DNA from: Streptomyces gossypii
Lineage (GTDB): Bacteria > Actinomycetota > Actinomycetes > Streptomycetales > Streptomycetaceae
Assembly: GCF_025165795.1 (NCBI RefSeq)
Contig: NZ_JAJAGO010000006.1
Location: 399,330-463,329 of the forward strand
Reading direction: 5' to 3'
Length of the DNA stretch: 64,000 nucleotides
This document shows, piece after piece, positions 1-10,714 of the stretch (its first letter is position 1; each line of letters starts with the position of its first letter). The position numbers were made by a program, and so were the translations under genes. Under the pieces are notes generated by a model, which was not told where the DNA came from, ran no database searches, and saw only the letters and a program-made list of their open reading frames with translations.

Positions 1-292
1 CGATCAGCTTGTCGATCTCGGCACGATGCATCAGCAGCTTCCGCTTGCGCCGGGCACTGTGGTTCGTCCACGTGCCCTGCGAGTACTCCGAGATGTGCAC
101 GTTGTGCAGCCACACCTCGGCGCCGTCCAGCTGTGCGAAGCCGTCGACGAGCGAGGCCCTGCCCTGGCGCAGCGACTTGACCTCCGTCCCGGTCAGCACC
201 ACACCGCACTCGTACGTGTCCAGGATGAGGTAGTCATGGCGCGCCTTCTTGTGCTGCGCGATGAACTTGCGATCCGTCTGTTTTTTGGCCAT
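1..292 (-). CDS. smpB: SsrA-binding protein SmpB (3' end outside window)
   Basis: SmpB binds tmRNA and delivers it to stalled ribosomes for trans-translation in the cytoplasm. The minus strand from ATG at 292 reads [18 protein letters not shown] and continues through [19 protein letters not shown] and [20 protein letters not shown], the hallmark blocks of the SmpB beta-barrel. About 97 residues are present; the family has about 160, so the basic C-terminal tail lies to the left of the window. It is the last gene seen of a leftward set ftsE-ftsX-S41 protease-smpB, 17 bp after the protease stop. Identification is secure; only completeness is limited. Confidence 0.95.
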   Translation of the reverse strand, partial: MAKKQTDRKFIAQHKKARHDYLILDTYECGVVLTGTEVKSLRQGRASLVDGFAQLDGAEVWLHNVHISEYSQGTWTNHSARRKRKLLMHRAEIDKLI

Positions 293-309
293 AACCCCAC
301 CATGGTCCA

Positions 310-1572
310 CTACGAGCCCGCCGCGAGGCCACCCAATACCGTCCGCGCCTTCGACTCCGCCGCCGTACCGGAGGCCACGACGAGGTCGGGCGCCAGCCCC
401 GCGCGGTCCACGGAGCGCCCCGCCGGCGTCCTGTAGTGGCCGACGGTCAGCTCCGCGACCGAGCCGTCGGCCATCCGGTGCGGCACCTGGACCGAACCCT
501 TGCCGAAGGTGTGCGAGCCGACCACCACGGCACGGCCGCGGTCCTGCAGCGCTCCGGTGAGCAGCTCGGCCGCGCTCATCGTGCCGCCGTCCACCAGTAC
601 GACAACGGGTGCTTCGGTGTCGCCGCCCCGCTCCGCGTACAGCGCGCGCTGGGTGCCGTTCACGTCGTACGTGGCGACCAGGCCGCCGTCCAGCAGGGCG
701 GAGGCCGCGTCCGCCGCCTCGTCGACAAGTCCCCCGGGGTTGCCGCGCAGGTCCAGCAGGATGCCGCTGCCGTCCGGCACCTCGCGGACAGCGCGCCGCA
801 CCTGCTCGCCGGAGTCCTCGGTGAAGCGGGTGATCTTGATCCGCGTCACCTCGGGCGACAGGTTGTCGGAGGTGACGTTCGTGTCGGCCAGCAGGGCGCG
901 GTGCAGGATCTCGCCCCACTGCCTGCCGTCCCTGCCCAGCTCCACCTCGACCGTGCTGCCGGGGCCCTGGCTCGCGGCCGAGGCGGCCCCGCGCAGCAGT
1001 GCGACGACCTCCGTGACAGGGAGCGCCGCCACCCGCTCGCCGTCCACCGCGCGCAGCCGGTCACCCGCGCGCACCCCGGCCTCGGCAGCCGGGCTGCCCG
1101 GCCGGACCCGCGCCACCTCGATGACCCGGCTGTCCGCCGCGTCGGTGCCGCGCCGGACGGAGATCCCCACTCCGACGTATTCGCCGCTCAGTGTCCGCTC
1201 CAGCCCCTCGTACTCGCGGGCGGAATAGGCGGCGGACCAGCGGTCGCCGCTCCGGCTGACCAGCTCCTCGGCGCCCTCGGTGGCGTCACCCGGACCGCGC
1301 GCGCCCGAGGTGCGGCCCGCACCCTCGTCCGATCCCCGCCCTGATTCCGGCTCCGTCCCCGGCGACGCCGCTTCCGGAGCGTCGGGCCTCGGTTCACTCG
1401 AAGGGGGACCGTCGCCCGCACGGTGGCGGGGCAGGTCGGCTGCGCCACGGTGCGTCTCGCCGCCCCACGAGTTGGTGGCGGCACCGGTCGCCAGCACGCT
1501 TGCGAAGACCAGCGTCAGGACGGCCCCGCGACAGGCGCGGCGGGGGCGCACATACTTCCACGTGCCCGACAT
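310..1572 (-). CDS. S41 family C-terminal processing peptidase with PDZ domain
   Basis: Membrane-anchored or secreted serine protease of the CtpA/tail-specific protease family, 420 aa. I chose ATG 1572 because a basic stretch and hydrophobic helix (residues about 15-33) follow it directly; the upstream extension of the frame is unlike a protein. A Pro/Gly/Glu-rich spacer (about 38-105) precedes a PDZ domain (about 130-200). The S41 catalytic core follows, with the predicted nucleophile Ser333 in GTMSAAE and general-base Lys358 in HTFGKGSVQ. The substrate is unknown. It lies 67 bp downstream of ftsX, so it may share the ftsEX transcript and act on a division- or wall-related protein; that is inference from position. 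Confidence 0.9.
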   Translation of the reverse strand: MSGTWKYVRPRRACRGAVLTLVFASVLATGAATNSWGGETHRGAADLPRHRAGDGPPSSEPRPDAPEAASPGTEPESGRGSDEGAGRTSGARGPGDATEGAEELVSRSGDRWSAAYSAREYEGLERTLSGEYVGVGISVRRGTDAADSRVIEVARVRPGSPAAEAGVRAGDRLRAVDGERVAALPVTEVVALLRGAASAASQGPGSTVEVELGRDGRQWGEILHRALLADTNVTSDNLSPEVTRIKITRFTEDSGEQVRRAVREVPDGSGILLDLRGNPGGLVDEAADAASALLDGGLVATYDVNGTQRALYAERGGDTEAPVVVLVDGGTMSAAELLTGALQDRGRAVVVGSHTFGKGSVQVPHRMADGSVAELTVGHYRTPAGRSVDRAGLAPDLVVASGTAAESKARTVLGGLAAGS

Positions 1573-1639
1573 GTTGCGGAGTCTAGGCCAGACATGGGTG
1601 CCGCAAGGGCAGTTGCCCCTCCGGCACCCGCGTCCTGCG

Positions 1640-2548
1640 TCACACCTTGAGGTACTTGCGCAGTGCGAAGAAAGCTGCAATAGCGGGCATCAGCATGCCG
1701 ACCGCGAGGATAAGCGGCAGTACCTGCGCCACCGCGTCCCAGCCGATGAAGTTGATCAGCGGGATCTTCTCCTGCAGCCAGTTGTCGATCAGGAAGTACT
1801 TGCCGCCGAGCAGCAGGGTGCAGGCGAAGCCCGCCCCGATGAGGCCCGCGATGGCGGCCTCCAGGATGAACGGCAACTGGATGTAGAAGCCGGACGCGCC
1901 CACCAGCCGCATGATCCCGGTCTCCCGGCGTCTGCTGAAGGCGGAGACCCGGACTGTATTGATGATCAGCAACAGGGCGACCACCAGCATCAACGCCATC
2001 ACGCAGAGCGCCGCGATGTTCATGCCGTTGAGCAGGTTGAAGAGATTCTCCAGCAGGTCCTTCTGGTCCTGGACCTTCTGGACCCCCTGTCTGTCCGAGA
2101 AGGCGGAACTGATCACCTTGAACTTCGTCGGATCGGCGAGCTTGATCCGGTATGACTCCTGCATCTGGTCGGAGGTGAGCGAGTCGACCAGCGGAGAGTC
2201 CTTGAACTGCTCCTTGTAGTGCTTGTACGCCTCGTCGGCGGACTCGTAGTACACCTTCTCCACGATGTCGAGATCGTCGAGCTCGGCCTTGATCTTCTTC
2301 TTCTGCGCCTCGGTGACCGCACCACCGGCACAGGCCTCGGTCTTGGCGTCGTTCTTGTTGCAGAGGAAGATCGACACCTGGACCTTGTCGTACCAGTACC
2401 CCTTCATGGTGCTCACCTGGTCGCGGGCGAGCAGCGAACCGCCCAGCAGAGCCAGCGACAGGGCGACCGAGACGATCACCGCGAAGGTCATCGTGAGATT
2501 GCGGCGGAGACCGACACCGATCTCCGACAGTACGAACTGGGCGCGCAT
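1640..2548 (-). CDS. ftsX: cell division ABC transporter permease FtsX
   Basis: FtsX is the membrane partner of FtsE. The complex transmits ATP hydrolysis across the membrane to control peptidoglycan hydrolases at the division site. The 302-aa protein has a first membrane helix at about 22-43, a large extracytoplasmic loop with two cysteines (CNKNDAKTEAC) as seen in actinobacterial FtsX, and three C-terminal helices of the FtsX domain. The start ATG 2548 has an AGGAAAGGA ribosome site. It follows ftsE with a gap of 33 bp on the same strand, the conserved ftsEX order. Confidence 0.95.
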   Translation of the reverse strand: MRAQFVLSEIGVGLRRNLTMTFAVIVSVALSLALLGGSLLARDQVSTMKGYWYDKVQVSIFLCNKNDAKTEACAGGAVTEAQKKKIKAELDDLDIVEKVYYESADEAYKHYKEQFKDSPLVDSLTSDQMQESYRIKLADPTKFKVISSAFSDRQGVQKVQDQKDLLENLFNLLNGMNIAALCVMALMLVVALLLIINTVRVSAFSRRRETGIMRLVGASGFYIQLPFILEAAIAGLIGAGFACTLLLGGKYFLIDNWLQEKIPLINFIGWDAVAQVLPLILAVGMLMPAIAAFFALRKYLKV

Positions 2549-2581
2549 GGCGTCCTTTCCTGCGTTCCTGCTTGCGTGAGC

Positions 2582-3271
2582 TCAGTGCTGATAGCCGTAG
2601 ACGCCGCGCGACTGGTCACGTACGAGACGGCCCGCCTCGAGCTCGATGACGCGCTTGCGCATCTGGTCGACGATCTGCTGATCGTGCGTGGCCATCACCA
2701 CGGTGGTTCCGGTGCGGTTGATCCGGTCGAGCAGCTTCATGATGCCGACGGACGTCTGCGGGTCGAGGTTGCCCGTGGGCTCGTCGGCGATCAGCAGCAT
2801 GGGGCGGTTGACGAACGCGCGGGCGATGGCAACCCGCTGCTGCTCACCACCGGAGAGTTCACCGGGCATCCGCTCCTCCTTGCCGCCGAGCCCGACCAGG
2901 TCGAGCACCTCGGGCACGGTCTTGCGGGTCTGGCCACGGGACTTGCCGATCACCTCGAGCGCGAACGCGACGTTCTCGGCGACCGTCTTGTTCGGAAGGA
3001 GGCGGAAGTCCTGGAAGACGGTACCCAGCTGGCGGCGCATCTGCGGCACCTTCCAGTTGGACAGCCGGGCCAGATCCTTGCCGAGCACGTGTACTTGACC
3101 GTGCGTAGCACGCTCCTCACGGAGCAGCAGCCGGAGGAAGGTGGACTTGCCGGAGCCGGAAGAACCCACCAGGAAGACGAACTCACCGCGCTCGACCTCC
3201 AGCGAGACATCGCGGAGCGCGGGGCGGTTCTGCTTGGGGTAGGACTTTGAGACACTGTCGAATCGGATCAC
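2582..3271 (-). CDS. ftsE: cell division ATP-binding protein FtsE
   Basis: Cytoplasmic ATPase that energises FtsX. The protein is 229 aa from a GTG start at 3271, the usual FtsE length; the longer upstream frame has no FtsE-like residues. Walker A is GSSGSGKST at about 36-44, the ABC signature LSGGEQQRV at about 139, Walker [13 protein letters not shown], and the switch His lies in MATHD. The sequence [20 protein letters not shown] is characteristic of FtsE. It is transcribed leftward ahead of ftsX. No strong ribosome site is visible before the GTG, so the exact start is less sure than the identity. Confidence 0.95.
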   Translation of the reverse strand: MIRFDSVSKSYPKQNRPALRDVSLEVERGEFVFLVGSSGSGKSTFLRLLLREERATHGQVHVLGKDLARLSNWKVPQMRRQLGTVFQDFRLLPNKTVAENVAFALEVIGKSRGQTRKTVPEVLDLVGLGGKEERMPGELSGGEQQRVAIARAFVNRPMLLIADEPTGNLDPQTSVGIMKLLDRINRTGTTVVMATHDQQIVDQMRKRVIELEAGRLVRDQSRGVYGYQH

Positions 3272-3576
3272 GGTTTTCGCACCACGTCGGCCTGGGTAGG
3301 GACAGTGGAAGCCGCTACAGCTCCCCTTGGTGGAGGCGACCCTACGCGACGGGCTGTGCACTGCGCAGTCGGCGTCCTGTGTATGCGGGTTTCCGCGGTG
3401 CGCGTTCCGTACAATCGCGACGAGGCCCCACGATCTGCCGACGCCCGTCTCCCTCGCGTTTCCCGTGCGTCCGCCCTCGCTATGGCGTACCAGGGCGTAA
3501 CTGGCACAGTGGAGGGGAGCCCGGCGGGGAACGATTTCACCCACCGTGGCCGTTGGCGGACTGAGGAGGAGATCGC
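3272..3576. other. divergent intergenic region between ftsE and a small membrane-protein gene
   Basis: About 305 bp without a convincing gene. The short frames here are out-of-frame readings with no family resemblance. It must hold the leftward ftsE promoter and the rightward promoter of the small gene. I could not assign -35/-10 boxes with confidence. The right end carries the strong GAGGAGGAG ribosome site of the small gene. Confidence 0.6.
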
Positions 3577-3774
3577 ATGACATGCGACCGACTGGTGTGT
3601 GCCAATTGCGCGGGCCCGGTGAGTGAGGGCCGCTGTTCCGTGTGCCGTGCGCACCGGGCGCGGCTGCACCAGGAGAGCGGGCCGCTGGCGGCTCTCACGC
3701 CTGCTGCGCTGCTCGGCCTCCTGCTGACCTTGATAGCGGTGGCGGTGGTGGCCCAGCGGGTGGCCGTCGCGTAG
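3577..3774 (+). CDS. small CxxC-CxxC zinc-ribbon, single-pass membrane protein
   Basis: A 65-aa protein with a strong GAGGAGGAG ribosome site 6-8 bases before ATG 3577. The N-terminal half has two cysteine pairs, CANC at 8-11 and CSVC at 20-23, spaced like a small zinc ribbon. The C-terminal half (about 38-60) is a single hydrophobic helix. A metal-binding cytoplasmic knob on a membrane anchor is therefore likely. I do not recognise a named family. It is divergent from ftsE and ends just before a strong hairpin shared with the surface-protein gene. The ribosome site and paired cysteines make it a real gene despite its size. Confidence 0.75.
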   Translation: MTCDRLVCANCAGPVSEGRCSVCRAHRARLHQESGPLAALTPAALLGLLLTLIAVAVVAQRVAVA

Positions 3775-3776
3775 AG

Positions 3777-3827
3777 GACGCACGAGGGGCCCGGGACACC
3801 TGACGTGTCCCGGGCCCCTCGTGCGTC
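3777..3827. terminator. bidirectional hairpin terminator
   Basis: A perfect 23-bp stem, arms 3777-3799 and 3805-3827, with the 5-base loop ctgac. It lies between the convergent ends of the small zinc-ribbon gene (stop 3774) and the surface-protein gene (stop 3847). No T-run is needed in this high-GC host, so it probably ends transcription from both sides. Confidence 0.85.
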
Positions 3828-3846
3828 ACTGTGCCGTACGAACGCC

Positions 3847-4728
3847 TCAGGCAGCGGTCATACGACGGTTCAGCATGCGCGGCATGACCCGGAAGCCGAC
3901 ACCGCCCGCGATCATGGTCGCGGCACCGACGAGGAGGAAGGTCGTCTCGGCCGCACCGGTCTCGGCCAGCTCGTCCTTCGGCTTCTCCTGGCCGACCGGC
4001 TCGGTACCGCCGACGTCGGGCTTGGTGCCGCCGCCCTCGGCGCAGTCCACCTCGGACTCGCTCAGCTCGCAGGTCGGGGTGTCGTCGCCGCCACCGCCGC
4101 CGCTGCCACCGATGGTGGCAGGCTCCTCGCCGCCACCGCCGCTGTTGCCACCGCCGCTGTCGCCGCCACCGCTGTCGCCGCCGTTGGCGTTGCCGCCATT
4201 GCCGCCGTTGCCGTTCCCGCCGTTGGCGTTTCCGCCGTTGCCGTTCCCGCCGTCCTGGGCGCCACCGTCCTGGGCGCCACCGTCCTGAGCGCCGCCATCC
4301 TGAGCGCCACCGTCCTGAGCGCCGCCATCCTGGGCACCGCCGTCCTGAGCGCCGCCATCCTGGGCACCGCCGTCCTGAGCGCCGCCGTCCTGGGCACCGC
4401 CGTCCTGAGCGCCACCGTCCTGAGCGCCACCGTCCTGGGCACCGCCGTCCTGAGCGCCACCGTCCTGAGCGCCACCGTCCTGAGCGCCACCGTCCTGAGC
4501 GCCGCCGTCCTGGCCCTGGTCGACTCCGGTGATGGCGCCTTCGAGGAGCCCGCCGTCGTCACCGCCGAGGAGCCCGAGAGTGCCGGGCGATGTCTCGGAC
4601 TGTGTCGTTTCAGCTTCGGCCGGGCTGACCGCCTGGGCCACGCCTGCGGCGGTGAGCGAAGCACCAGCCGCGAAAACCGCGCCGGCTGCAATTCGCGCAA
4701 CGCGGAGTCGCGTCTTGGATTTGGTCAT
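3847..4728 (-). CDS. sortase-anchored (LAETG) surface protein with AQDGG repeats
   Basis: A 293-aa secreted, wall-anchored protein. Residues 1-33 are a signal peptide ending AQA. From 72 to 161 the chain is one GQDGG followed by 17 AQDGG units, then Asn/Gly and Ser/Gly-rich stretches. A short segment with two cysteines (CELSESEVDC) follows. The C-terminus is a sorting signal, LAETG at 254-258, a hydrophobic helix, and a basic RMLNRR tail. LAxTG is the motif preferred by actinobacterial class E sortases (established knowledge). The repeats look like a flexible, very acidic stalk; the only folded part may be the two-cysteine segment. GGGGGTAG precedes the start ATG. Function is unknown. Confidence 0.85.
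   Translation of the reverse strand: MTKSKTRLRVARIAAGAVFAAGASLTAAGVAQAVSPAEAETTQSETSPGTLGLLGGDDGGLLEGAITGVDQGQDGGAQDGGAQDGGAQDGGAQDGGAQDGGAQDGGAQDGGAQDGGAQDGGAQDGGAQDGGAQDGGAQDGGAQDGGAQDGGAQDGGAQDGGNGNGGNANGGNGNGGNGGNANGGDSGGGDSGGGNSGGGGEEPATIGGSGGGGGDDTPTCELSESEVDCAEGGGTKPDVGGTEPVGQEKPKDELAETGAAETTFLLVGAATMIAGGVGFRVMPRMLNRRMTAA
4246..4515 (-). repeat. 15-bp minisatellite encoding QDGG units
   Basis: Eighteen consecutive 15-bp units of the form g-c-c-r-c-c-r-t-c-c-t-g-r-g-c, read on the plus strand, occupy 4246-4515. Copies differ only at a few wobble positions and keep frame, so copy number can change without disrupting the gene. It lies wholly inside the surface-protein gene. Confidence 0.95.
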
Positions 4729-5284
4729 CTGCCAACTACCCCCAGTAGATACTCGTCAGTGGGGCAGTTGTGTGAAGGGGCCTCCCGCGCCGGGCCGTTG
4801 AGGCGGCAGTGCCGCCCGCCGTCTGCCGATCGGGTACCACGCTCACCCCAGCCCGCACACGTTCCCCGTCACACGTCTGCCGAGAAAACAGCTTTCCCAG
4901 TTTCCACACCATCGTCAAGCGAGCCCCGAATCAACCCCGGTGAAGGGAGTGTGAGTCTTTCGACATCTCGGCACTGGACAGAACTTGACGCCTTCAGCCT
5001 GTCCGAGGGCATCTTCGTGGTGTGTGAACTGACTCCGATAGTAGGGGTCTTCACCTTCGACCACCTGATGTACCGGCAATAGGCAAGCGATCGCGCAGAA
5101 TTGGCGTGCGGTGCGTCCGAGGCTCGACTGAGGGGTTCTGTCCCGCTTTGGGCAAGGGTGCGACGGAGAGGCCCGCTGCGAGCGAGCGGAGTCACAGCTG
5201 TGGATCCCGGAGTGGATCAGTGCAATCGTTATCAGCCGGATACCTCACGGCACCCGTCAGCCCGAGCAGCCGGGGCCGGTCCGA
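4729..5284. other. intergenic region between surface-protein gene and prfB
   Basis: About 556 bp with no gene I can support. Short frames on either strand (for example 4869-5195 minus) have no family resemblance and lack a good ribosome site. The stretch near 4910-5110 is less GC-rich than its surroundings and probably carries the promoter of the surface-protein gene. No tRNA or recognisable small RNA was seen. Confidence 0.6.
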
Positions 5285-6400
5285 TCAGTCGGTGGACTGC
5301 TCCTGCTGCTTGCGCCAGCGGATGCCCGCCTCCAGGAAGCCGTCGATGTCCCCGTCCAGCACCGCCTGCGGATTGCCGACCTCATGCTCCGTACGCAGAT
5401 CCTTGACCATCTGGTACGGGTGCAGGACATACGAACGCATCTGGTTGCCCCAGGAGTTGCCGCCGTCACCCTTCAGGGCGTCCATCTTGGCCTGCTCCTC
5501 CTGCCTGCGGTGGGCCAGCAGCCGGGACTGCATGACGCGCATGGCGGCGGCGCGGTTCTGGATCTGGGACTTCTCGTTCTGGCAGGAGACGACGATGCCC
5601 GTCGGGAGGTGCGTCATCCGGACCGCCGAGTCCGTGGTGTTGACCGACTGGCCGCCCGGCCCGGAGGAACGGAAGACGTCGATACGGAGCTCGTTCTCCG
5701 GGATGTCGATGTGGTCGGTCTGCTCGACCACCGGCAGGACCTCAACGCCGGAGAACGAGGTCTGGCGGCGGCCCTGGTTGTCGAAGGGCGAGATCCGCAC
5801 CATGCGGTGGGTGCCCTGCTCCACCGAGAGCGTCCCGTAGGCGTACGGGGCCTTGACGGCGAAGGTGGCCGACTTGATGCCCGCCTCCTCCGCGTACGAG
5901 ATGTCGAATACGTCAGTCGGGTAACCCCTGCGCTCGGCCCAGCGCAGATACATCCGCATCAGCTGCTCGGCGAAGTCGGCGGCGTCCACGCCGCCCGCCT
6001 CGGCACGGACGCTGACCACGGCCTCGCGCGGGTCGTACTCGCCGGAGAGCAGCGTACGGACCTCCAGCTCGTCGACCGTCTTGCGCACGGAAGTCAGCTC
6101 GGTTTCGGCCTCGGCGCGCGCGTCGGCGTCCCCCTCGGCCTCCGCCAGCTCGAACAGCACCTCGAGATCATCGATGCGCGACCGCAGCTCCTCGGCCTTG
6201 CGCAGCTGGCCCTGGAGGTAGGAGAGCTTGCTGGTCACCTTCTGCGCGTTCTCGACGTCATCCCACAGGTCAGGGGCCGCGGCGTGCTCCTCGAGCACGG
6301 CGACATCGGCCCTCATCCTGTCCAGGTCGAGGACCGCCTCGATCGACTCCATGGTGGAGGAGAGAGACTTCAGCTGTTCGGATACATCGACGACTGCCAC
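5285..6400 (-). CDS. prfB: peptide chain release factor 2
   Basis: RF2 recognises UGA/UAA stop codons in the ribosomal A site and triggers peptide release. It is 371 aa from GTG 6400. The stop-codon recognition tripeptide SPF is at 204-206 (in [11 protein letters not shown]), and the catalytic GGQ is at 249-251 in [10 protein letters not shown]. The whole gene is in one frame, so the programmed +1 frameshift that regulates prfB in many bacteria is absent, as is usual in actinobacteria. TGA is the commonest stop in this window, so RF2 is a heavily used factor here. Confidence 0.96.
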   Translation of the reverse strand: MAVVDVSEQLKSLSSTMESIEAVLDLDRMRADVAVLEEHAAAPDLWDDVENAQKVTSKLSYLQGQLRKAEELRSRIDDLEVLFELAEAEGDADARAEAETELTSVRKTVDELEVRTLLSGEYDPREAVVSVRAEAGGVDAADFAEQLMRMYLRWAERRGYPTDVFDISYAEEAGIKSATFAVKAPYAYGTLSVEQGTHRMVRISPFDNQGRRQTSFSGVEVLPVVEQTDHIDIPENELRIDVFRSSGPGGQSVNTTDSAVRMTHLPTGIVVSCQNEKSQIQNRAAAMRVMQSRLLAHRRQEEQAKMDALKGDGGNSWGNQMRSYVLHPYQMVKDLRTEHEVGNPQAVLDGDIDGFLEAGIRWRKQQEQSTD

Positions 6401-7374
6401 GGGCCCAGCCTAACGGCTGACCGCACGGGTGTTTCCGCGCCTGCGTCCGGGACCTCCGGTCCCGGCACTCCGACGCGGTGCGGTTGCCTGCGGCGGCGGC
6501 GCGGGCGGACGGGCCCTGGCGGGCCGTCCACCCGGCCGGAACGTCGCCGCCCGGGCACCTTCGTGCGGCCTGCCCGCGCCTTTCGGCGACCCGGGCGCGG
6601 CAGCCACGGGCCACGGGCCCGAGAACCCGCGTGGCGGCACCGCACCAGGGGCGGCAGTCGGGAGCCGGGCGGGAAGACCGCCGCTCCGGCGGCCCCGGCC
6701 CGCAGCCGCCAGCCGGTGACGCCCGGCAACCACCCGCACGGGCGGCACGGGCGGCACGGGCGGCACGGGCGACCGAGCCAGGGGACGGCCCGCCCCGTCC
6801 GCACGGCAACATGAGTGACGGCCGGAGACCGGGCCCGAAGCCCACCCGTCCCAACAGCCTCGCGCCGGGGGCGGTAGCGGGAGGGGCCGGGCGGTACCGG
6901 CACCATGCGGTTCAGACAGCGGCGCCGAAAACCACCCGCCATGGCCCGCCCCGGTGGCACCCGCCACGCAGGCCGCAGCCAGTGCCGCCGGGCGAGAAGA
7001 GCAGCCCTCGGGCGGCACCGGAACGCGGCCGACAGCCGGGGGCACCCGGAAGCCACCCGCACCGGCGGCACGCGACAGAGGCAGCGGTCGAGGGGGCCGG
7101 GGCCGGGAGGCGAGACCCGTTCCCGTGGCCGCGGTGACATGGGCGGCAGCCGGGGCCGCCGACTCAGAAGAGCCCTCCCCGGGCGGCACCGCACCGGGGG
7201 CGGCCGTTGGGGACCGGGGCGCAGGCTGAGGCGGCTGACGCCAGGCGACGGAAGCGTGCGTCCCAGGGCCAGGCCGCCGTGCCGCCGGTCCGAGGCCGCC
7301 TTGCAGGCTCCCCCCGGCACCGGCGGTGGACAGACCGATTCGTGGCCGCCGCCGGGCCGCCCGTCGTCCCTGAT
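6401..7374. other. repeat-rich, very GC-rich non-coding region upstream of prfB
   Basis: About 970 bp between the pkaB stop and the prfB start, both on the minus strand. Every frame is open for long stretches, but the translations are only Pro/Arg/Gly/Ala low complexity and none resembles a protein. Related degenerate units of the form caccgggggcggc-n-gggagccggg occur near 6640, 6866 and 7188. A ggcggcacgg 10-mer is tandemly repeated near 6738-6770. The region may hold the prfB promoter or be a decayed repeat. Confidence 0.6.
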
Positions 7375-8736
7375 TCAGGGGTTGGTGGACTGCTGGACCT
7401 CGGGGGCGGGACGGCTGGACGAGTCGTCACCCGAGGTCGCCAGCCAGCCGCCCAGTCCGGCCGCCACCGCGATCACCGCCGCGACCACTCCCAGCCGCAC
7501 CCGGCGCTTCCGCAGCGCCGCCGCCTGTGCGGCGCGATTGCGGGCCGAGCCCGCCCGGCGGGCACCTGTCGCACGCGGTGCCCGGGCGGTGCCGTGTGCG
7601 CCCCCGGCGAGCTCGTCCGCGCCGGGCACCCGCATCGAGGTGTGTGTGTCGCGGTTGGACTCCGGTCCGGTGCTGGTCTCCACCAGCGGGACGGCGACGC
7701 GCGGCGGGACGTCCTGCGCCGGGGCGGCGGCGGGGACGGTGCCGGTCGCGGAACGGCCCGGTGGCGGCTCGTCGTACGGCTCGTCCGGCTGCTCGTCGAT
7801 CTCCAGCGGCGGGGCGCCCTCCAGTTCGGGAAGGATCTCGCGCAGCCTGGCTGCCATCTCGGGTGCGCGCAGCCGCGAGGCCGGGGCCTTGGCCAGGCAC
7901 TGGTGGATGAGCTGCCACAGCTCGTCCGGGATGCCGGGCAGCGGTGCCACCCGCTCGGTGACATGCCTGCGCAGGATGGCCCCGGGGTGGCCGCCGCCGA
8001 AGGGGGTGAACCCGGCGAGCAGCTCGTACAGGACGGTGGCCAGGGCGTAGATGTCCACCGCGGCCCGTGGCGGCAGGCCCTCGACCAGCTCGGGGGCGAG
8101 ATAGTCGGGCGTTCCGATGATGCCGCGCGGCCCCTGCAGGCCCTGCGAGCCGCTCGAGAACGCCTGGCCGCCCAGCCCCTGTGCTGCCTGGCTCGGGCCT
8201 GCGCCGCCGGAGTTGCGCAGCGCCGCTGCCCGCCGCGGTGAGTCGATCAGTTTGGCGATGCCGAAGTCGGTGAGCAGGGCGGGCGGCGCACCGCCCGGGC
8301 CGGGCGGCGCGTGCGCGTCGAGCAGTACGTTCTCGGGTTTGACGTCGCGGTGGATGATTCCGGCGGCGTGCGCCGCCACCAGCCCGTCCGCGATGTCGGT
8401 GGCGATGGCCACCGCCGCCTGCGGGGCGAGACGGCGTTCGTGTTCGAGGCGGGTGCGCAGATCCGTGCCTCGCACCAAGTCCATCACCAGGGCGAGGTCG
8501 CTTCCGTCGACGACCAGTTCGCGCAGGCCGACCACCCGTGGGTGGTCGAGTGAGAGCAGCGCCGCACGCTCTTGTACGAAGCGGTCGACGAGCTCCTGAT
8601 CCGAGGAGAGGTCCTCGCGCAGCAGCTTGATGGCGACCGGGCCCTCGGGCCCTTCGCCGAGCCACACCGTGCCCGCGCTGCCGCGTCCCAGGATCTGGTG
8701 AGCGGTGTAGCGACTGCCGATTTTCCGTGCCACCAT
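7375..8736 (-). CDS. pkaB: membrane-anchored Ser/Thr protein kinase (PkaB-like)
   Basis: A Hanks-type (PknB family) kinase of 453 aa. I chose ATG 8736 because GAGGG lies 4 bases upstream; the 35-residue upstream extension is His/Ser/Gly low complexity. Kinase motifs are the Gly-rich loop GRGSAGTV (18-25), Lys37 in VAIKLL, HRD at 129-131, DFG at 157-159 and the APE box. Between DFG and APE lies an unusually long Gly/Ser/Gln-rich activation segment. A Pro-rich linker leads to one membrane helix near the C-terminus and a short outside tail without PASTA domains. It is downstream of a second kinase in the same orientation, as in the pkaA-pkaB pair of Streptomyces coelicolor. Confidence 0.88.
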   Translation of the reverse strand: MVARKIGSRYTAHQILGRGSAGTVWLGEGPEGPVAIKLLREDLSSDQELVDRFVQERAALLSLDHPRVVGLRELVVDGSDLALVMDLVRGTDLRTRLEHERRLAPQAAVAIATDIADGLVAAHAAGIIHRDVKPENVLLDAHAPPGPGGAPPALLTDFGIAKLIDSPRRAAALRNSGGAGPSQAAQGLGGQAFSSGSQGLQGPRGIIGTPDYLAPELVEGLPPRAAVDIYALATVLYELLAGFTPFGGGHPGAILRRHVTERVAPLPGIPDELWQLIHQCLAKAPASRLRAPEMAARLREILPELEGAPPLEIDEQPDEPYDEPPPGRSATGTVPAAAPAQDVPPRVAVPLVETSTGPESNRDTHTSMRVPGADELAGGAHGTARAPRATGARRAGSARNRAAQAAALRKRRVRLGVVAAVIAVAAGLGGWLATSGDDSSSRPAPEVQQSTNP

Positions 8737-9043
8737 CCGTCCCTCGCTGGAGCCGTGTGAGCCGAGTGAGCCGTATAAACCGTGTGCGTGTGAACCGTGT
8801 GAATCATGCAGGCCGAGTGAGCTGAGCGAGCTGAGCGTCACGGCGACAAGTTACGCGTCGCAGACCCGTCAGGAACCCAATACTGGTGCCAAATGTCATT
8901 TCTGCGAGCGATTTACCTCGGAGAAGTCGACAAATCTCTGAACTCGCCGAACTTCCGTCCGATATCTGTCGCGTTCTCGCGTGCTCGCGTTCGGCTTCCG
9001 CCGTCCGGCGCTCAACGGTCGGTGACCGCCGGACGGCTCACGC
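8737..9043. other. pkaA-pkaB spacer with short direct repeats
   Basis: About 307 bp. Bases 8754-8835 contain repeated ccgtgtga / ccgagtga octamers just upstream of the pkaB start, which could be a leader or operator. The stretch 8865-8990 is less GC-rich and may hold a pkaB promoter. The left-reading terminator of pkaA lies at 9000-9037. Confidence 0.5.
9000..9037 (-). terminator. hairpin after pkaA
   Basis: A perfect 11-bp stem, arms 9000-9010 and 9027-9037, starting 7 bases beyond the pkaA stop codon. It is probably a terminator or attenuator between pkaA and pkaB. Confidence 0.65.

Positions 9044-10714
<1,671 letters not shown>

Noticed and set aside
4246..4515. Regular repeats that might be a CRISPR array
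   Set aside because: Units are 15 bp, contiguous, without spacers, and in frame in a surface-protein gene.
3805..5082. Plus-strand frame with repeated AVLSATVLGT text
   Set aside because: Shadow of the QDGG minisatellite; the minus strand has a signal peptide and LAETG anchor.
4729..5284. Possible tmRNA gene, since smpB is near
   Set aside because: No tRNA-like ends or tag-peptide frame could be found; ssrA probably lies to the left of the window beyond smpB.
6370..7320. Minus-strand frame of 316 codons upstream of prfB
   Set aside because: Pro/Arg/Cys low complexity overlapping the prfB start region; no conserved block or ribosome site.
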